A stretch of DNA of 64,000 bases from Clostridiales bacterium. Lineage in GTDB: Bacteria > Bacillota > Clostridia > Lachnospirales > Lachnospiraceae. The notes below the pieces were generated by a model, which was not told the DNA's origin, ran no database searches, and saw nothing but the letters and a program-made list of their open reading frames with translations. The DNA lies in assembly GCA_018372435.1 (NCBI GenBank), contig JAHAJA010000015.1:1-64000 (forward strand). The letters are read 5' to 3'. A program made the position numbers and the translations under genes. The stretch's first letter is position 1. Every line of letters begins with the position of its first letter. Shown here in pieces: positions 1 through 9,159 of this stretch.

Positions 1-296
1 TTAAAATTTAATTTTTTGATCTCTTTGTTCAGAACTTACTAACCTAAAACTGGCTTTTAGTTTCCGTATGTCTTTCGACACAATTTACTTTAAGCGAATT
101 ACTTCGCTTGGTGTATCAAATTTGATTCGTTATTACTAACTCCTCGCAATGATACGGTTCGTTTATTTATTGAAAATCTTTTTTTCGTATACTATCAAGT
201 TTAAAACTTGTGAATACGATTAGAATTTTCAGGGTTGTTTCACTGTTCAATTTTCAAGGTTCGTTGTTTGTATTATTTCGCCACTTCATAAGCGAC
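1..296 (-). other. rRNA operon leader; the rRNA gene itself lies beyond the left edge
   Basis: No protein gene fits here. Read on the minus strand, the stretch near 222-271 contains CCTTGAAAATTGAAC, the boxA-like antitermination sequence found before clostridial rRNA genes. It is followed by small hairpins such as AAGCGAA-ttac-TTCGCTT (92-109) and, at the very edge, an A+T-rich tract after GAACAAAGAGATC, as seen shortly before 16S rRNA. Four strong promoters upstream point into it. A 16S start just left of base 1 is inferred; a 23S-first arrangement or another stable RNA cannot be excluded. Confidence 0.72.
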
Positions 297-302
297 TCTG
301 AT

Positions 303-331
303 ATTTTAACATCTTCAAAATTGTTTGTCAA
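303..331 (-). promoter_or_regulatory. rrn tandem promoter P4 (closest to the rRNA)
   Basis: Minus-strand -35 TTGACA (326-331), 17-bp spacer, -10 TAAAAT (303-308). It lies 91 bp downstream of P3. Transcription would start near 296, giving a leader of about 300 nt before the window edge. Confidence 0.8.
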
Positions 332-393
332 GTAGAAAATTTATTTTTTATTTTCTTGCAATTAAGTAATTAACTGCTTTTTTCGACTTGATA

Positions 394-422
394 ATCTTAA
401 CATCTTTTGATTTGTATGTCAA
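394..422 (-). promoter_or_regulatory. rrn tandem promoter P3
   Basis: Minus-strand -35 TTGACA (417-422), 17-bp spacer, -10 TAAGAT (394-399). It lies 90 bp downstream of P2. The -10 differs by one base from the TAAAAT of the other three. Confidence 0.75.
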
Positions 423-483
423 TATCTTTTTTTCAAGATTATTTTCTGTGAATTAAGTTGTTTTTTAATTTATAAGCTTAATT

Positions 484-512
484 ATTTTATCATGACACTA
501 ATTGTTTGTCAA
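484..512 (-). promoter_or_regulatory. rrn tandem promoter P2
   Basis: Minus-strand -35 TTGACA (507-512), 17-bp spacer, -10 TAAAAT (484-489). It sits 88 bp downstream of P1 and shares with P4 the flanking text around the -35 box (TTGACAAACAAT versus TTGACAAACAATT), which suggests the promoters arose by duplication. Confidence 0.8.
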
Positions 513-571
513 GCAGAAAAAATTTATCTTATTGTCAGTTATTTGAACGCTGATGTTCAGCGACGAAATTT

Positions 572-600
572 ATTTTATCATTTATACAAACATTTGTCAA
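572..600 (-). promoter_or_regulatory. rrn tandem promoter P1 (most upstream)
   Basis: Minus-strand -35 TTGACA (595-600) and -10 TAAAAT (572-577) separated by 17 bp. It is the first of four promoters of the same design that feed the rRNA leader. The 601-730 stretch upstream is very AT-rich and could act as an UP element or spacer; I see no gene in it. Confidence 0.8.
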
Positions 601-730
601 CAATTAAATGGTGTTTTTTTTATAGAAATTTGTTTTTCTATAAATTATATCATTTTTCTCCATTTAATCAGTGTTTACGTTGATTCACAGTGCTTAATAT
701 CTCCATATTAGGAATGTAATATTCCTGATA

Positions 731-1840
731 TCACATATTATCTTCTAGAATTTTTCTTATCTGCACAGAGGCAGTTCCATCTCCATATGGATTCTTCGCT
801 TGACTCATTGTTTGATAACACATCGAATCATCTAACAGTTCACTGCAAACCTTATAGATTTCCCTTGAATCTGTTCCAACCAGACGTAACGTTCCTGCTT
901 CTACTCCTTCTGGTCTCTCAGTAGTATTCCTTAATACAAGAACTGGTTTATCATATGCGGGTGCTTCTTCTTGCAATCCACCACTATCCGTCATTACTAA
1001 GTAAGATTTACTAATAATATTATGCATCTCATCTAATTGCAATGGTTCAACGATACGTATGCGTTCTAGGTTTCCCAAATATTGATTAACTAGATTTCGT
1101 ATTTCCGGATTTTTGTGTACTGGGAATACGACCTTAACATCTTGATATTGTTGCAGTATATCTTTCACCGCCATGAATATTCGAATCATAGCTTCCCCTG
1201 TATTCTCTCTTCTATGAGTTGTTAACAAGATAAGCCTACTGTTTTTTGCCCAATCAAGCAAAGGATGCTCAAACTTTTCTTTGACAGTATATTTCATAGC
1301 GTCAATTGCAGTATTCCCTGTTACATAAATAGAACTAGCCTGCTTACCTTCCCGAACTAAATTATCTTTCGCCTGTACTGTTGGCGCAAAATGGTAGTTT
1401 GCCATAACACCAACCGCTTGTCTATTAAATTCTTCCGGATATGGCGATGTTAAATCATGGGTACGAAGTCCAGCTTCCACATGGCCTATAGCAACTTTTT
1501 CATAGAAAGCTGCCATTGCCGCTGCATAAGTTGTAGTTGTATCACCATGAACCAACATAAGATCAGGCTTTTCCTTAATAATAATTTCACGCACTCCAAT
1601 AAGTACCTTAACTGTAATATCCGTTAAGGTTTGTCCCTCTTTCATAATATCCAAATTGTAATCTGGTATTACCTGAAAACAATCTAATACCTGTAATAAC
1701 ATTTCCTTGTGTTGCCCTGTTACGCAAACAACTACTTCGAATCTTTCACTTTTCTTTAATTCTATAATCAATGGACACATCTTAACCGCTTCTGGTCTTG
1801 TACCAAAAACAAGCATTACCTTCTTCTTCATCTTACTCAT
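731..1840 (-). CDS. wecB: UDP-N-acetylglucosamine 2-epimerase (non-hydrolysing)
   Basis: Interconverts UDP-GlcNAc and UDP-ManNAc in the cytoplasm, supplying ManNAc-type sugars for envelope polymers. The 369-residue length is normal for the family. Visible family motifs are FGTRPEAVKM near the N-terminus, VHGDTTTTYAAA, HVEAGLRTHD with the catalytic glutamate, PEEFNRQ, LTTHRRENTG and TDSGGLQEEAP. The start has an AAAGGAG site 4-5 bases upstream. It is the last gene of the XrtG locus and overlaps the end of the 819-residue membrane protein gene by 8 bases, so it is probably co-transcribed. Its position suggests the locus uses a ManNAc-derived sugar. Family assignment is certain; the fate of the product is inferred. 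Confidence 0.93.
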   Translation of the reverse strand: MSKMKKKVMLVFGTRPEAVKMCPLIIELKKSERFEVVVCVTGQHKEMLLQVLDCFQVIPDYNLDIMKEGQTLTDITVKVLIGVREIIIKEKPDLMLVHGDTTTTYAAAMAAFYEKVAIGHVEAGLRTHDLTSPYPEEFNRQAVGVMANYHFAPTVQAKDNLVREGKQASSIYVTGNTAIDAMKYTVKEKFEHPLLDWAKNSRLILLTTHRRENTGEAMIRIFMAVKDILQQYQDVKVVFPVHKNPEIRNLVNQYLGNLERIRIVEPLQLDEMHNIISKSYLVMTDSGGLQEEAPAYDKPVLVLRNTTERPEGVEAGTLRLVGTDSREIYKVCSELLDDSMCYQTMSQAKNPYGDGTASVQIRKILEDNM

Positions 1841-4292
1841 GCTTCTCCTTTCTTATCCAGAAATATAACATACACGTAAGTAAAACACCTGTGCTGCTAG
1901 ATATTAGACCTACTTTTAAAAGTGGATACTTTAATTCGATATATGTCTGTTTATCCTCTACTACTAACAAATTATTAGAACTTTCAATTGTGTTCTTTGA
2001 TTCAAACGTATCTTGATACGCTATCGTTGTATTAACTGGTACTGACTCTGCAACGATAGAGATATAGTCTTTCCCATAATCAGCCTGAATTGGTACAATT
2101 TCACGTTCTGGAATAACATCAGTTTGAAGCCCTAATATATCATTTATAATGGTATACGCAGAATTATCTGAAGTTTGTAATCCATGATATAAGAGATTGA
2201 GACCTAGGAATATAATATTTTTATTATCATTCGTACCAACGTATGGAAGATTCATATTCATAAAGTTAACGCTGCCACTAATATCTTTTACTCCATCTAT
2301 ATAAGAAGCTCTCCACTTTGTATTCTCACTTTCAAAGTAATCCATCTTATACGTATTCTCTTTATATTCTAAATCTGGGAAACGACTATTAAAGGTAACC
2401 GCCTGTCCTGTGACACCTAATATACTCGTTCTTTTGGTAACTGGATCCTCTGGAACATAGGACATATCTATTACTATTCGCACTCCTGCATCTGCTGCTT
2501 CTGTAAGTAATTTCTCCGCCGTCTTTTTATCATGATATTTAAAACCAGATAGATATAACACCTTATATTTCGTTAAATCCTCAATGGTATACTCATCAAT
2601 ATATTCTTCGCTTGCTACCTCAAACACCGGATAGGATAGTACTATTAGTTCAGCATTCTTACCAATGGCTAACCCTTGATACGAGGTACGTACACCAAAT
2701 TGTTCTGGCGTATCTCTGTGAAAGATATATGCGTTGTCTGTCTTTCTCACAAGATCATATTGACTTTGCTTAGAAGCACGTAATAAATTACCTTCAGACG
2801 TATTCGAATCCTCCACTAGATTAATTGGTAACTCTACTGTATCGTTACCAAGTTCAATACAACGATCAAACACATAAGAATATTTTCCGTATTCAACAGC
2901 CGTATTCAACATAACTATATTTGAAGATGTAGTTGCACCTTGCCAAGCCCAACCATAGGAATAGTCAACACGGTCTTCACCTACACATAATTGCCAAGAT
3001 GGATAGGAACCATATGCACTCAAATCTAATACTGCTACTCTTTGAGATGTTATACTTTTTGCATATTCTAATTCTTCATCCGCTTTTCCTGCTACCTGTG
3101 TATAGTATCTTTCTATATTAAATGACGGTACACAATCTAATATTAATATTCCCATAAGGATAATACAGAAATACTTCCTTATACTGGTCCATTCAAGTAA
3201 CGACCAATAAAAAAATGCATATGCAATGGTTGCAAAACGCATCATCCATAGCAATTGGCTTAGTGGCATCTTAGAAAGAATAGGAACAACTTCAACCGTA
3301 GTTAATAAAACAATAACAATAGCTGTAATAAATCCTGCTTTTTTTCCTTTCCTAGCAAGTAAAACACCGATCACTGAAATTATAACAATGGATATTCCAT
3401 AATAAAACGTATCAATAATACCATTTATTCTTATCAAAGGATTAAGCGATTCATTAAAAGAATACGCTAACGATTTCATTACAGAGGCACTTGCCTCTGG
3501 GTCCATACCGACTAATCCACCAGATAGAGCTGGTAATAACCAAAATCCGCTTATCGCAAATGAAACAAGCATAATAAACAATGTCTGTATTGCTCGTTTG
3601 TACTCTTTATTAGATAATACATAGAATAACAAGAAAATAAATGTTGCAATCCCAACCATAGCAGAAATCATAACATGGCTTAGGGTGATTCCTACCATAC
3701 TTGCAATAATTCCAAACATTGCGTTGTTTTTGCGTTTTATAAAGAATAACCATATTGCATATACACAATAGGGAATAATAATTGCGGTAACCATTCGAGG
3801 GATATTTCCTTCGCAGAAGTATACACGAATGTTCTCCGGTAAAAAAAACCAAAGTATTCCAAGCACAGTTCCTAAGACGATACGATTTTGTGCTCTACCA
3901 AATAATACCCAGCCAAGAGCCCCAAAAAACACGGATACTCCAGCGAACAATACATAGGCCCAAGTAATACTTCCACCGGCAATCCATTGTAAGAAAGCTA
4001 GAATATAGTAAGGTAATGGCGCCCAATACCGAAAAGGCTGCACCCCGTTATACCATAAAGAAGTGTACAAAGGATATGTATTTCCTTCTTTGATATTTTC
4101 GTATAGAAGATTAGACTTAAATAAATGCCCCCAAGCATCATTGCCTGATGCAACATACCCATAGTGGAACATGAAATATACGAACGCGATTGAAATAAGA
4201 AGAAGCAATAAGATTACTTTAACCATGGAAACATTATGCTTTTTTACTTTCGTCACTTCAATTTCTTTCGTCACTTCAATTTCTTCATTCAT
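1833..4292 (-). CDS. Large polytopic membrane protein, PTPS-related family
   Basis: An 819-residue protein with a short charged cytoplasmic N-terminus, about ten to twelve membrane segments in the first 400 residues, a long soluble region (about 410-780) probably outside the membrane, and a last membrane segment near 790-810. The layout fits the family known as '6-pyruvoyl-tetrahydropterin synthase related, membrane', which accompanies exosortase systems and resembles lipid-linked-sugar glycosyltransferases in topology. It lies between a PTPS-like gene and wecB. The N-terminus carries an in-frame duplication of EIEVTK (4247-4264 and 4265-4282). A glycan transfer role outside the membrane is an inference; no catalytic residues can be named from sequence alone. 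Confidence 0.75.
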   Translation of the reverse strand: MNEEIEVTKEIEVTKVKKHNVSMVKVILLLLLISIAFVYFMFHYGYVASGNDAWGHLFKSNLLYENIKEGNTYPLYTSLWYNGVQPFRYWAPLPYYILAFLQWIAGGSITWAYVLFAGVSVFFGALGWVLFGRAQNRIVLGTVLGILWFFLPENIRVYFCEGNIPRMVTAIIIPYCVYAIWLFFIKRKNNAMFGIIASMVGITLSHVMISAMVGIATFIFLLFYVLSNKEYKRAIQTLFIMLVSFAISGFWLLPALSGGLVGMDPEASASVMKSLAYSFNESLNPLIRINGIIDTFYYGISIVIISVIGVLLARKGKKAGFITAIVIVLLTTVEVVPILSKMPLSQLLWMMRFATIAYAFFYWSLLEWTSIRKYFCIILMGILILDCVPSFNIERYYTQVAGKADEELEYAKSITSQRVAVLDLSAYGSYPSWQLCVGEDRVDYSYGWAWQGATTSSNIVMLNTAVEYGKYSYVFDRCIELGNDTVELPINLVEDSNTSEGNLLRASKQSQYDLVRKTDNAYIFHRDTPEQFGVRTSYQGLAIGKNAELIVLSYPVFEVASEEYIDEYTIEDLTKYKVLYLSGFKYHDKKTAEKLLTEAADAGVRIVIDMSYVPEDPVTKRTSILGVTGQAVTFNSRFPDLEYKENTYKMDYFESENTKWRASYIDGVKDISGSVNFMNMNLPYVGTNDNKNIIFLGLNLLYHGLQTSDNSAYTIINDILGLQTDVIPEREIVPIQADYGKDYISIVAESVPVNTTIAYQDTFESKNTIESSNNLLVVEDKQTYIELKYPLLKVGLISSSTGVLLTCMLYFWIRKEKHE

Positions 4293-4304
4293 ATTATTAA
4301 CCTA

Positions 4305-4742
4305 CTATCTTTCTACTAATTTATCTAATATAGCATCCGCGATTGCTTCCATATCCTTATTATGATTATCTCCCATCTCGTCTAATAAGTTTATTACATA
4401 TGCTCTTGTTGGTGTCTCACTCATCTCAATCATTAGCAATAACCAGCCCTCTTTTCGAAGTAACTCTGCTAACTCTTGTTTAAAGTACTCACAACAATTT
4501 TCTAATGTAGGGTTCACATGATGAAATGGAGGAATTTCGTTAATGTAGTTTTCCTGGTATTTACTGAAGTATTCTTCAATCTGTTGTTCAAGACGGTCAA
4601 ACTGAACAAAGTTATTCTGTATCTTAAGTGTGTTTATTGTAATTTCCCATGTATGTGAATGTCTCTCACCTAAATTACCATTTATATAGATTGCGTGGCT
4701 TGCATTCACATAGAACTTAAATTTATATTGGTGATATCTCAC
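4305..4742 (-). CDS. 6-pyruvoyl-tetrahydropterin synthase-like protein, no catalytic Cys
   Basis: A 145-residue protein of the QueD/PTPS fold. The zinc-binding histidines are visible: H16 in NASHAIY and H28/H30 in ERHSHTWEI. In true PTPS and QueD enzymes a catalytic cysteine lies between the first His and the HxH pair; here that stretch has none. Zinc and perhaps pterin or a related ligand may still bind, but normal PTPS chemistry is unlikely. It is the second protein of this kind in the XrtG locus, with a homologue at 10287. Families of such 'PTPS-related' proteins are known to travel with exosortase G. The ligand is unknown. Confidence 0.8.
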   Translation of the reverse strand: MRYHQYKFKFYVNASHAIYINGNLGERHSHTWEITINTLKIQNNFVQFDRLEQQIEEYFSKYQENYINEIPPFHHVNPTLENCCEYFKQELAELLRKEGWLLLMIEMSETPTRAYVINLLDEMGDNHNKDMEAIADAILDKLVER

Positions 4743-4795
4743 GAATTAACCTCTCTTCCAATTAATTACTCGGTTGCGATACTATTTCGTCTATC

Positions 4796-5200
4796 TTAGA
4801 CATTACAATGCGTTTCATATAATTTCTTTCTAATATAATATAATACAAAGAAAGGACCAACAATTGATAGACCTTTGCTAAGTAGAAAATTCAATCTTTC
4901 TGGAAATGCAGCAAACAAAAATGTATTTCCCATATATATTAATGTATTTGCTAAGAATAGTCCAAACAAAAAAGTGAGGATGTAAATAAAGGCTCCCTTT
5001 TTCCCTTTTGCTGCCACAAAAACATATTGTGCATTCAAAAAATAACCAACAACAGTTCCTGAAACTACACCGCACGTATTTGCTATCACTAAATCATAGC
5101 CTAATATTATATTCATAAACCATACAATACCTGTATCCAATACAGTTACAAGAACAGAATTGAGTAAATAAGTTCCTATACTTTTGTACTTCTTTAGCAT
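4796..5200 (-). CDS. GtrA-family membrane protein
   Basis: A 134-residue protein with four hydrophobic segments, starting at about residues 10, 40, 75 and 105, and charged ends. This is the size and topology of GtrA/DPMS3 proteins, which are thought to help move or position polyprenyl-phosphate sugars for glycosyltransferases. Recognisable family text includes LLNSVLVTVLDTGIVWF and GTVVGYFLNAQYVF. It sits in the XrtG locus below two family 2 glycosyltransferases, one of which is of the dolichyl-phosphate-mannose synthase type. The pair could form a lipid-linked sugar module. The family is clear; the function is inferred. Confidence 0.85.
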   Translation of the reverse strand: MLKKYKSIGTYLLNSVLVTVLDTGIVWFMNIILGYDLVIANTCGVVSGTVVGYFLNAQYVFVAAKGKKGAFIYILTFLFGLFLANTLIYMGNTFLFAAFPERLNFLLSKGLSIVGPFFVLYYIRKKLYETHCNV

Positions 5201-5278
5201 TTTTACCTGCTCCTTTCGTCATATTCTCTATTAAAAATCGCAAAATAATATTAATAGCGACAAAGACATGTGTATTGC

Positions 5279-6367
5279 CTATATCCTCTCACGTATCTTT
5301 TCTAGTTCCATTAAAGGATCCTCTATTACGTTAGTAATAGTTCTACATTTAACAGTTGCTTTAATACCATTATCTTTCGCAATATTCTCTGCTCTTTCTT
5401 CTACTACAACAAGGGATTCCATAATATCACCAATCTCGGTTCTTACCATAAGGAATATAAACTCACCTTTTCCAATCTCAAACAACTCATAGTTATGAAC
5501 TAATTGAACTCGTAATTGTTCCTCGATTTCACTCATTCTTTTCTTCGTGAAGTATAGGTTACCCATATCATATTGTACATAAATTATAGTGACAGGCAGA
5601 TAAGTAGTATCATTTGTCTTCATTAATAATAGTCTTACTAATTCTATATCATATTGAATTGCTTGATTTATCTGGCTCAATCCTTTACTCTCTTTTTCAA
5701 AAGTAATCTGGTCTAACTCCTGGTTAATTTCTTCTACCTTGCGATTCAAACTCACCACTTCTTTTTCTAAACGTACTACTTCCATAGACGCCCTCATCGA
5801 CTTTCGTATAAAATCGATTCCAATTAAAGCTAACAACAGCGTCGCTACAATAATTTGAAGAAGTAACACCATATTGAACGTACTATATCCCCAATCCATG
5901 AGAACCATACTCTTACCTGCTGTTAAGCCAATTGTAAAGGTTCCATTATCATAAGAAAATGAACTTTGCGTTGTAATTATAGAGTTCTCTTGTAACTGTA
6001 CCATAAACTTATCTAATGAAATTGTACGACTGGCTTTTATTAAGTCATGGTTTTTATAGTAAAGAACAATTCCATCATACGCTACATACACCCACGACGA
6101 ATCATCAATCGAATCTTCTCTACTTATAATCTCTAAGAATTTATCCCAATTATTAATTTCAGCAATATTCCCTTGTAAGGAAAACAATACACTCTCCGCA
6201 AGCAACTCAGTTTTGACTTGCATTTCATTATGATACAAGTCTAGAAATTGCTTTTCTTGGTTCTTTATACTTCTACTATTAGATACTATCGAATAGAAAA
6301 TAATAAGGAGTATTAGAAAGACAGCCGTGTTATACTTATTTATCTTAAAGTTCCTCTTATCTTTCAA
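5279..6367 (-). CDS. Two-TM protein with coiled coil and degenerate GGDEF-like domain
   Basis: A 362-residue protein. A membrane segment at about 13-28 is followed by an extracytoplasmic stretch (30-155), a second membrane segment (about 160-190), a coiled coil (195-230) and a cytoplasmic domain (about 235-360). That last domain has the pattern of a GGDEF domain: a hydrophobic strand at VTIIYVQYD, a helix, then FEIGKGEFIFL where an active enzyme would have RxGGDEF. The signature is GKGEF, so cyclic-di-GMP synthesis is unlikely and a sensor or nucleotide-binding role is more plausible. It sits inside the XrtG locus between the glycosyltransferases and GtrA. The GGDEF relationship is my reading of the pattern and needs a structure-based check. 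Confidence 0.55.
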   Translation of the reverse strand: MKDKRNFKINKYNTAVFLILLIIFYSIVSNSRSIKNQEKQFLDLYHNEMQVKTELLAESVLFSLQGNIAEINNWDKFLEIISREDSIDDSSWVYVAYDGIVLYYKNHDLIKASRTISLDKFMVQLQENSIITTQSSFSYDNGTFTIGLTAGKSMVLMDWGYSTFNMVLLLQIIVATLLLALIGIDFIRKSMRASMEVVRLEKEVVSLNRKVEEINQELDQITFEKESKGLSQINQAIQYDIELVRLLLMKTNDTTYLPVTIIYVQYDMGNLYFTKKRMSEIEEQLRVQLVHNYELFEIGKGEFIFLMVRTEIGDIMESLVVVEERAENIAKDNGIKATVKCRTITNVIEDPLMELEKIRERI

Positions 6368-6395
6368 ACTTACACCTCTTCTCTCTAATTTTCTC

Positions 6396-7178
6396 CTACC
6401 GTTTCCTTCTCTTTATACCTAGTTGTCTTAGTTGAATCCCCAAGCTTATACTTCTTAAAGACGTTTTTATTACTTTCATCTTGCTTGCTCCCACTTTTTC
6501 ATCATAATGAAGTTCAAATGGTATTTCAGCAAACGTAGCCCCGATTATGTTTAACTTATAAAGAAGTTCTACCATACAAGTAAAACCAGCATTCTCAATA
6601 ATTCCTTCTCCAAATTCCTTGTATGCACATTCTAATAAAGTTGTACGGTACAAACGGTAGCCACAAGTATAATCTCTTACATGTTTAACAGGTAGTAACA
6701 GTTTAAATATCCACCTTGCTCCTATACTAGTAAGATGTCTATAACCAGCTAACCCATGAACCTTTGCACCTTTTTGATAACGAGATGCAATGACAACATC
6801 CACTGATTCATCGTCTTCTGTCTTCTTTAACATATCCAAAACATAGTTTGGATCTTGCGTATTATCACAATCCATGATACATAGATACTTACAGGTATCT
6901 TTATGTTCAATTGCATATCTCACACCAGTCTTAACAGCTTCTCCTAATCCTTTATTAACCTCATGATTGATCAGAGTAACATTCTCATAGGTATCAGATA
7001 ATTTCTTACTTAATATCTCCGTCTCATCACTACTACCATCGTTAACGATTGCAACTTCTAAACCAAGCCCATATCTATCTTTTATTATTTCTTCCATCGA
7101 AAGCCATCGTTCAATCATTCGTTCCACATTCCCTTGTTCGTTATACGCTGGTAATGCAACTATTAATCTATTCTTCAT
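6396..7178 (-). CDS. Family 2 glycosyltransferase, polyprenyl-phosphate sugar synthase type
   Basis: A 260-residue GT-A fold enzyme without membrane segments. Motifs are LIVALPAYNEQGNVE at the N-terminus, AIVNDGSSDET for nucleotide-sugar binding, and CIMDCDNTQDP as the metal-binding DxD region. This resembles dolichyl-phosphate mannose synthases and bacterial GtrB, which charge a lipid carrier with one sugar. Its start overlaps the end of the upstream glycosyltransferase gene by 11 bases, showing tight operon structure. With the GtrA protein two genes downstream it could supply lipid-linked sugar for the XrtG pathway. Sugar specificity cannot be read from the sequence. Confidence 0.85.
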   Translation of the reverse strand: MKNRLIVALPAYNEQGNVERMIERWLSMEEIIKDRYGLGLEVAIVNDGSSDETEILSKKLSDTYENVTLINHEVNKGLGEAVKTGVRYAIEHKDTCKYLCIMDCDNTQDPNYVLDMLKKTEDDESVDVVIASRYQKGAKVHGLAGYRHLTSIGARWIFKLLLPVKHVRDYTCGYRLYRTTLLECAYKEFGEGIIENAGFTCMVELLYKLNIIGATFAEIPFELHYDEKVGASKMKVIKTSLRSISLGIQLRQLGIKRRKR

Positions 7179-8556
7179 CTTTATTCACCTTTTCTATCAT
7201 TTTATCCAATATTCGAGTAATTCCCGAAAAATCTTTTCTTATAGTTTCTGTAAAATGTTCGCGCTCCTGCGTTAAATTATTCGTACGCCATACTTGATGA
7301 CCTTTAATAGCATTAATAATTCCAGCGAAACGAAACCAGAATACCATAGAATTGTAAGGCGGAAGTAAGAACATTAGATACCACTTGCGAACGTAATAAC
7401 TCCTGAGTTCTTTGTTGTTTTTCAAGAATAAAGCTATACAGAGGTAGAATAAAAACGTTGTCATTACATTAAAGAAATAGATCAAAACCATCGATACAAT
7501 AACTAACCGCAGCGGATAATTCATAAAGATTAAGGAAAGTAATGCAAAATACCATATCATACGAGGTAATGCAAATGTATGATCATATAAAATTAACTTT
7601 GTAATTACATTAAAAGGCTTCCTTTTTCTCTTATTCGAACGCTTAAACGTCTTCTTTTCTCTTTCAAACATATGGGCAACTTCTAGTTCTCCTCGCTGCC
7701 AGCGTTGTCTTTGTGTATAAAGTTTATTCACATCTTCAATTGGATCAACAAAAAAATACGCGTCTGGACATAAACTGACTTTCTGATTGAGCCATTCTCT
7801 AACTTGAAAAGTGATTTGTGTATCTTCACAAACAGTATCCGTATTATACAATTTTGTCTTTAGTATTGTTGATTTTCTAAAAGCAGAGAATGCACCCGAT
7901 AACGTGTATATATTGTTGAACTCTGCCTCAAAATTTCTTCCTGCAAGAAATGCTTGTGCATACTCACAAAATTCTAACTTTCGTAATATTCGTAGGAAGA
8001 ATTTATCGGTATCTTCAATTAATGCTGGATCCGTAAGGATTGTTCCTGTTACACAATGAACCTCCTCATTCTTCTCAAAATAAGTTACCATATTATGTAG
8101 TGCTAGCGGGTGAAGCACTCCATCACTATCAATGTGAATAATATATTTCCCTGTACTATTAAATAACGCCAGATTTAAAGCCTTTGACTTTCCTTGTTTT
8201 GATGTCAACCAGTTCATGTTCAATTCAGGAAAATCTAGTTGACACTTACTAAACACTTCGAAACTATTGTCATTTCCACCGTTGTGCACAACCATAACAT
8301 AAATCAAATGATTATCGTAATCCGAATCATAGACAGACTTAATACAATTCCTTAATGTATCTGCTGAATTATAAACCGGTATAATTACCGTAATCTCTGG
8401 TAAGTATTTTAATGCTTCCCCTTGTTTATTGTTTAGACGTTTTTTGAATAGAATGAATACATCAAAGATTGCCGGAATTACCTCTAACAAAATAGGGATA
8501 ATAACCCATGCCATATAGAAAACAATAGTACTAACTATGAAATCATTTATCTTCAT
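7168..8556 (-). CDS. Exosortase G-associated family 2 glycosyltransferase
   Basis: A 462-residue membrane glycosyltransferase. One N-terminal membrane segment (about 8-35) precedes a GT-A domain with VIIPVYNSADTLRNC, HIDSDGVLHP as DxD, CEDTQITFQ (ED motif) and QRQRWQRGE, the QxxRW motif of processive synthases. Two or three membrane segments follow (about 330-420). This is the architecture of cellulose- or hyaluronan-synthase-like enzymes, so it may build and export a polymer. The gene overlaps the end of xrtG by 14 bases. A family of exactly this kind is known as an exosortase G partner in Gram-positive bacteria. Substrate unknown. Confidence 0.88.
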   Translation of the reverse strand: MKINDFIVSTIVFYMAWVIIPILLEVIPAIFDVFILFKKRLNNKQGEALKYLPEITVIIPVYNSADTLRNCIKSVYDSDYDNHLIYVMVVHNGGNDNSFEVFSKCQLDFPELNMNWLTSKQGKSKALNLALFNSTGKYIIHIDSDGVLHPLALHNMVTYFEKNEEVHCVTGTILTDPALIEDTDKFFLRILRKLEFCEYAQAFLAGRNFEAEFNNIYTLSGAFSAFRKSTILKTKLYNTDTVCEDTQITFQVREWLNQKVSLCPDAYFFVDPIEDVNKLYTQRQRWQRGELEVAHMFEREKKTFKRSNKRKRKPFNVITKLILYDHTFALPRMIWYFALLSLIFMNYPLRLVIVSMVLIYFFNVMTTFLFYLCIALFLKNNKELRSYYVRKWYLMFLLPPYNSMVFWFRFAGIINAIKGHQVWRTNNLTQEREHFTETIRKDFSGITRILDKMIEKVNKDEE

Positions 8557-9133
8557 AACTAAAACTACCTACCTTTTGTCTTATAATCTGTGCCTTCGTA
8601 AACACAAAGTAGTAAAGTAACATAGATAATCCATAGAAGATTACCCTTCCTAAAATTGTGTGAGCAAGAAAATAGGCTTCATTTCCAAACATGCTGATTG
8701 CTACACAGATTACAGCTAGTCGAATAACATTAGCAAGGAATAAATACAAACCACCGATGATACCTACCAATATCTTCTCCATACGAAGATAAGCAGGAAA
8801 AAAAATAAGCAAGGAAAAGAATGCTGCCATTTCAATAATTCCAGCGCATTCATAATCCACAACCAAAGAAATAGCACCGCTCTTATTCTTAACAAAAAGT
8901 AATGCATATTCTGGATACCCTTCAAACAAACGTAACAACTTTCCTACACCACCCGTAACCATAGTAACTGCTTTGATTAAAGGTGTTGTTAGTAAAGGTT
9001 GAACAAACACCATAGACAACACAAATAATCCGGCACTCCCTATCAGAAAGTACCAGAAATCTAGTTTTCCGCGTCGCAATACGGACAATATATACACCCA
9101 AACAATCAATGCTACTAATGTCAACCAATTCAT
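8543..9133 (-). CDS. xrtG: Exosortase family protein XrtG
   Basis: A 196-residue polytopic membrane protein, about six membrane segments. The three exosortase catalytic residues are visible in the expected order: C95 in DYECAGI, R137 in NVIRLA and H157 in AHTILG. Exosortases cleave or transpeptidate proteins bearing a C-terminal sorting signal. The single evident substrate is the next gene upstream (9249-10271), which ends in a suitable tripartite signal. The Gram-positive form, XrtG, is known from clostridia and lactobacilli and is usually found with a glycosyltransferase and a PTPS-related protein, as here. The assignment is strong; the biochemical outcome has not, to my knowledge, been settled. 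Confidence 0.9.
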   Translation of the reverse strand: MNWLTLVALIVWVYILSVLRRGKLDFWYFLIGSAGLFVLSMVFVQPLLTTPLIKAVTMVTGGVGKLLRLFEGYPEYALLFVKNKSGAISLVVDYECAGIIEMAAFFSLLIFFPAYLRMEKILVGIIGGLYLFLANVIRLAVICVAISMFGNEAYFLAHTILGRVIFYGLSMLLYYFVFTKAQIIRQKVGSFSYEDK

Positions 9134-9159
9134 ACTATTTCACAACTTTCTTTTCTTAT

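Noticed and set aside
492..683. Open frame of 63 codons in the rRNA promoter region
   Set aside because: It covers two -35/-10 pairs, has no ribosome binding site, and its aromatic-rich product is typical of translated AT-rich promoter DNA.
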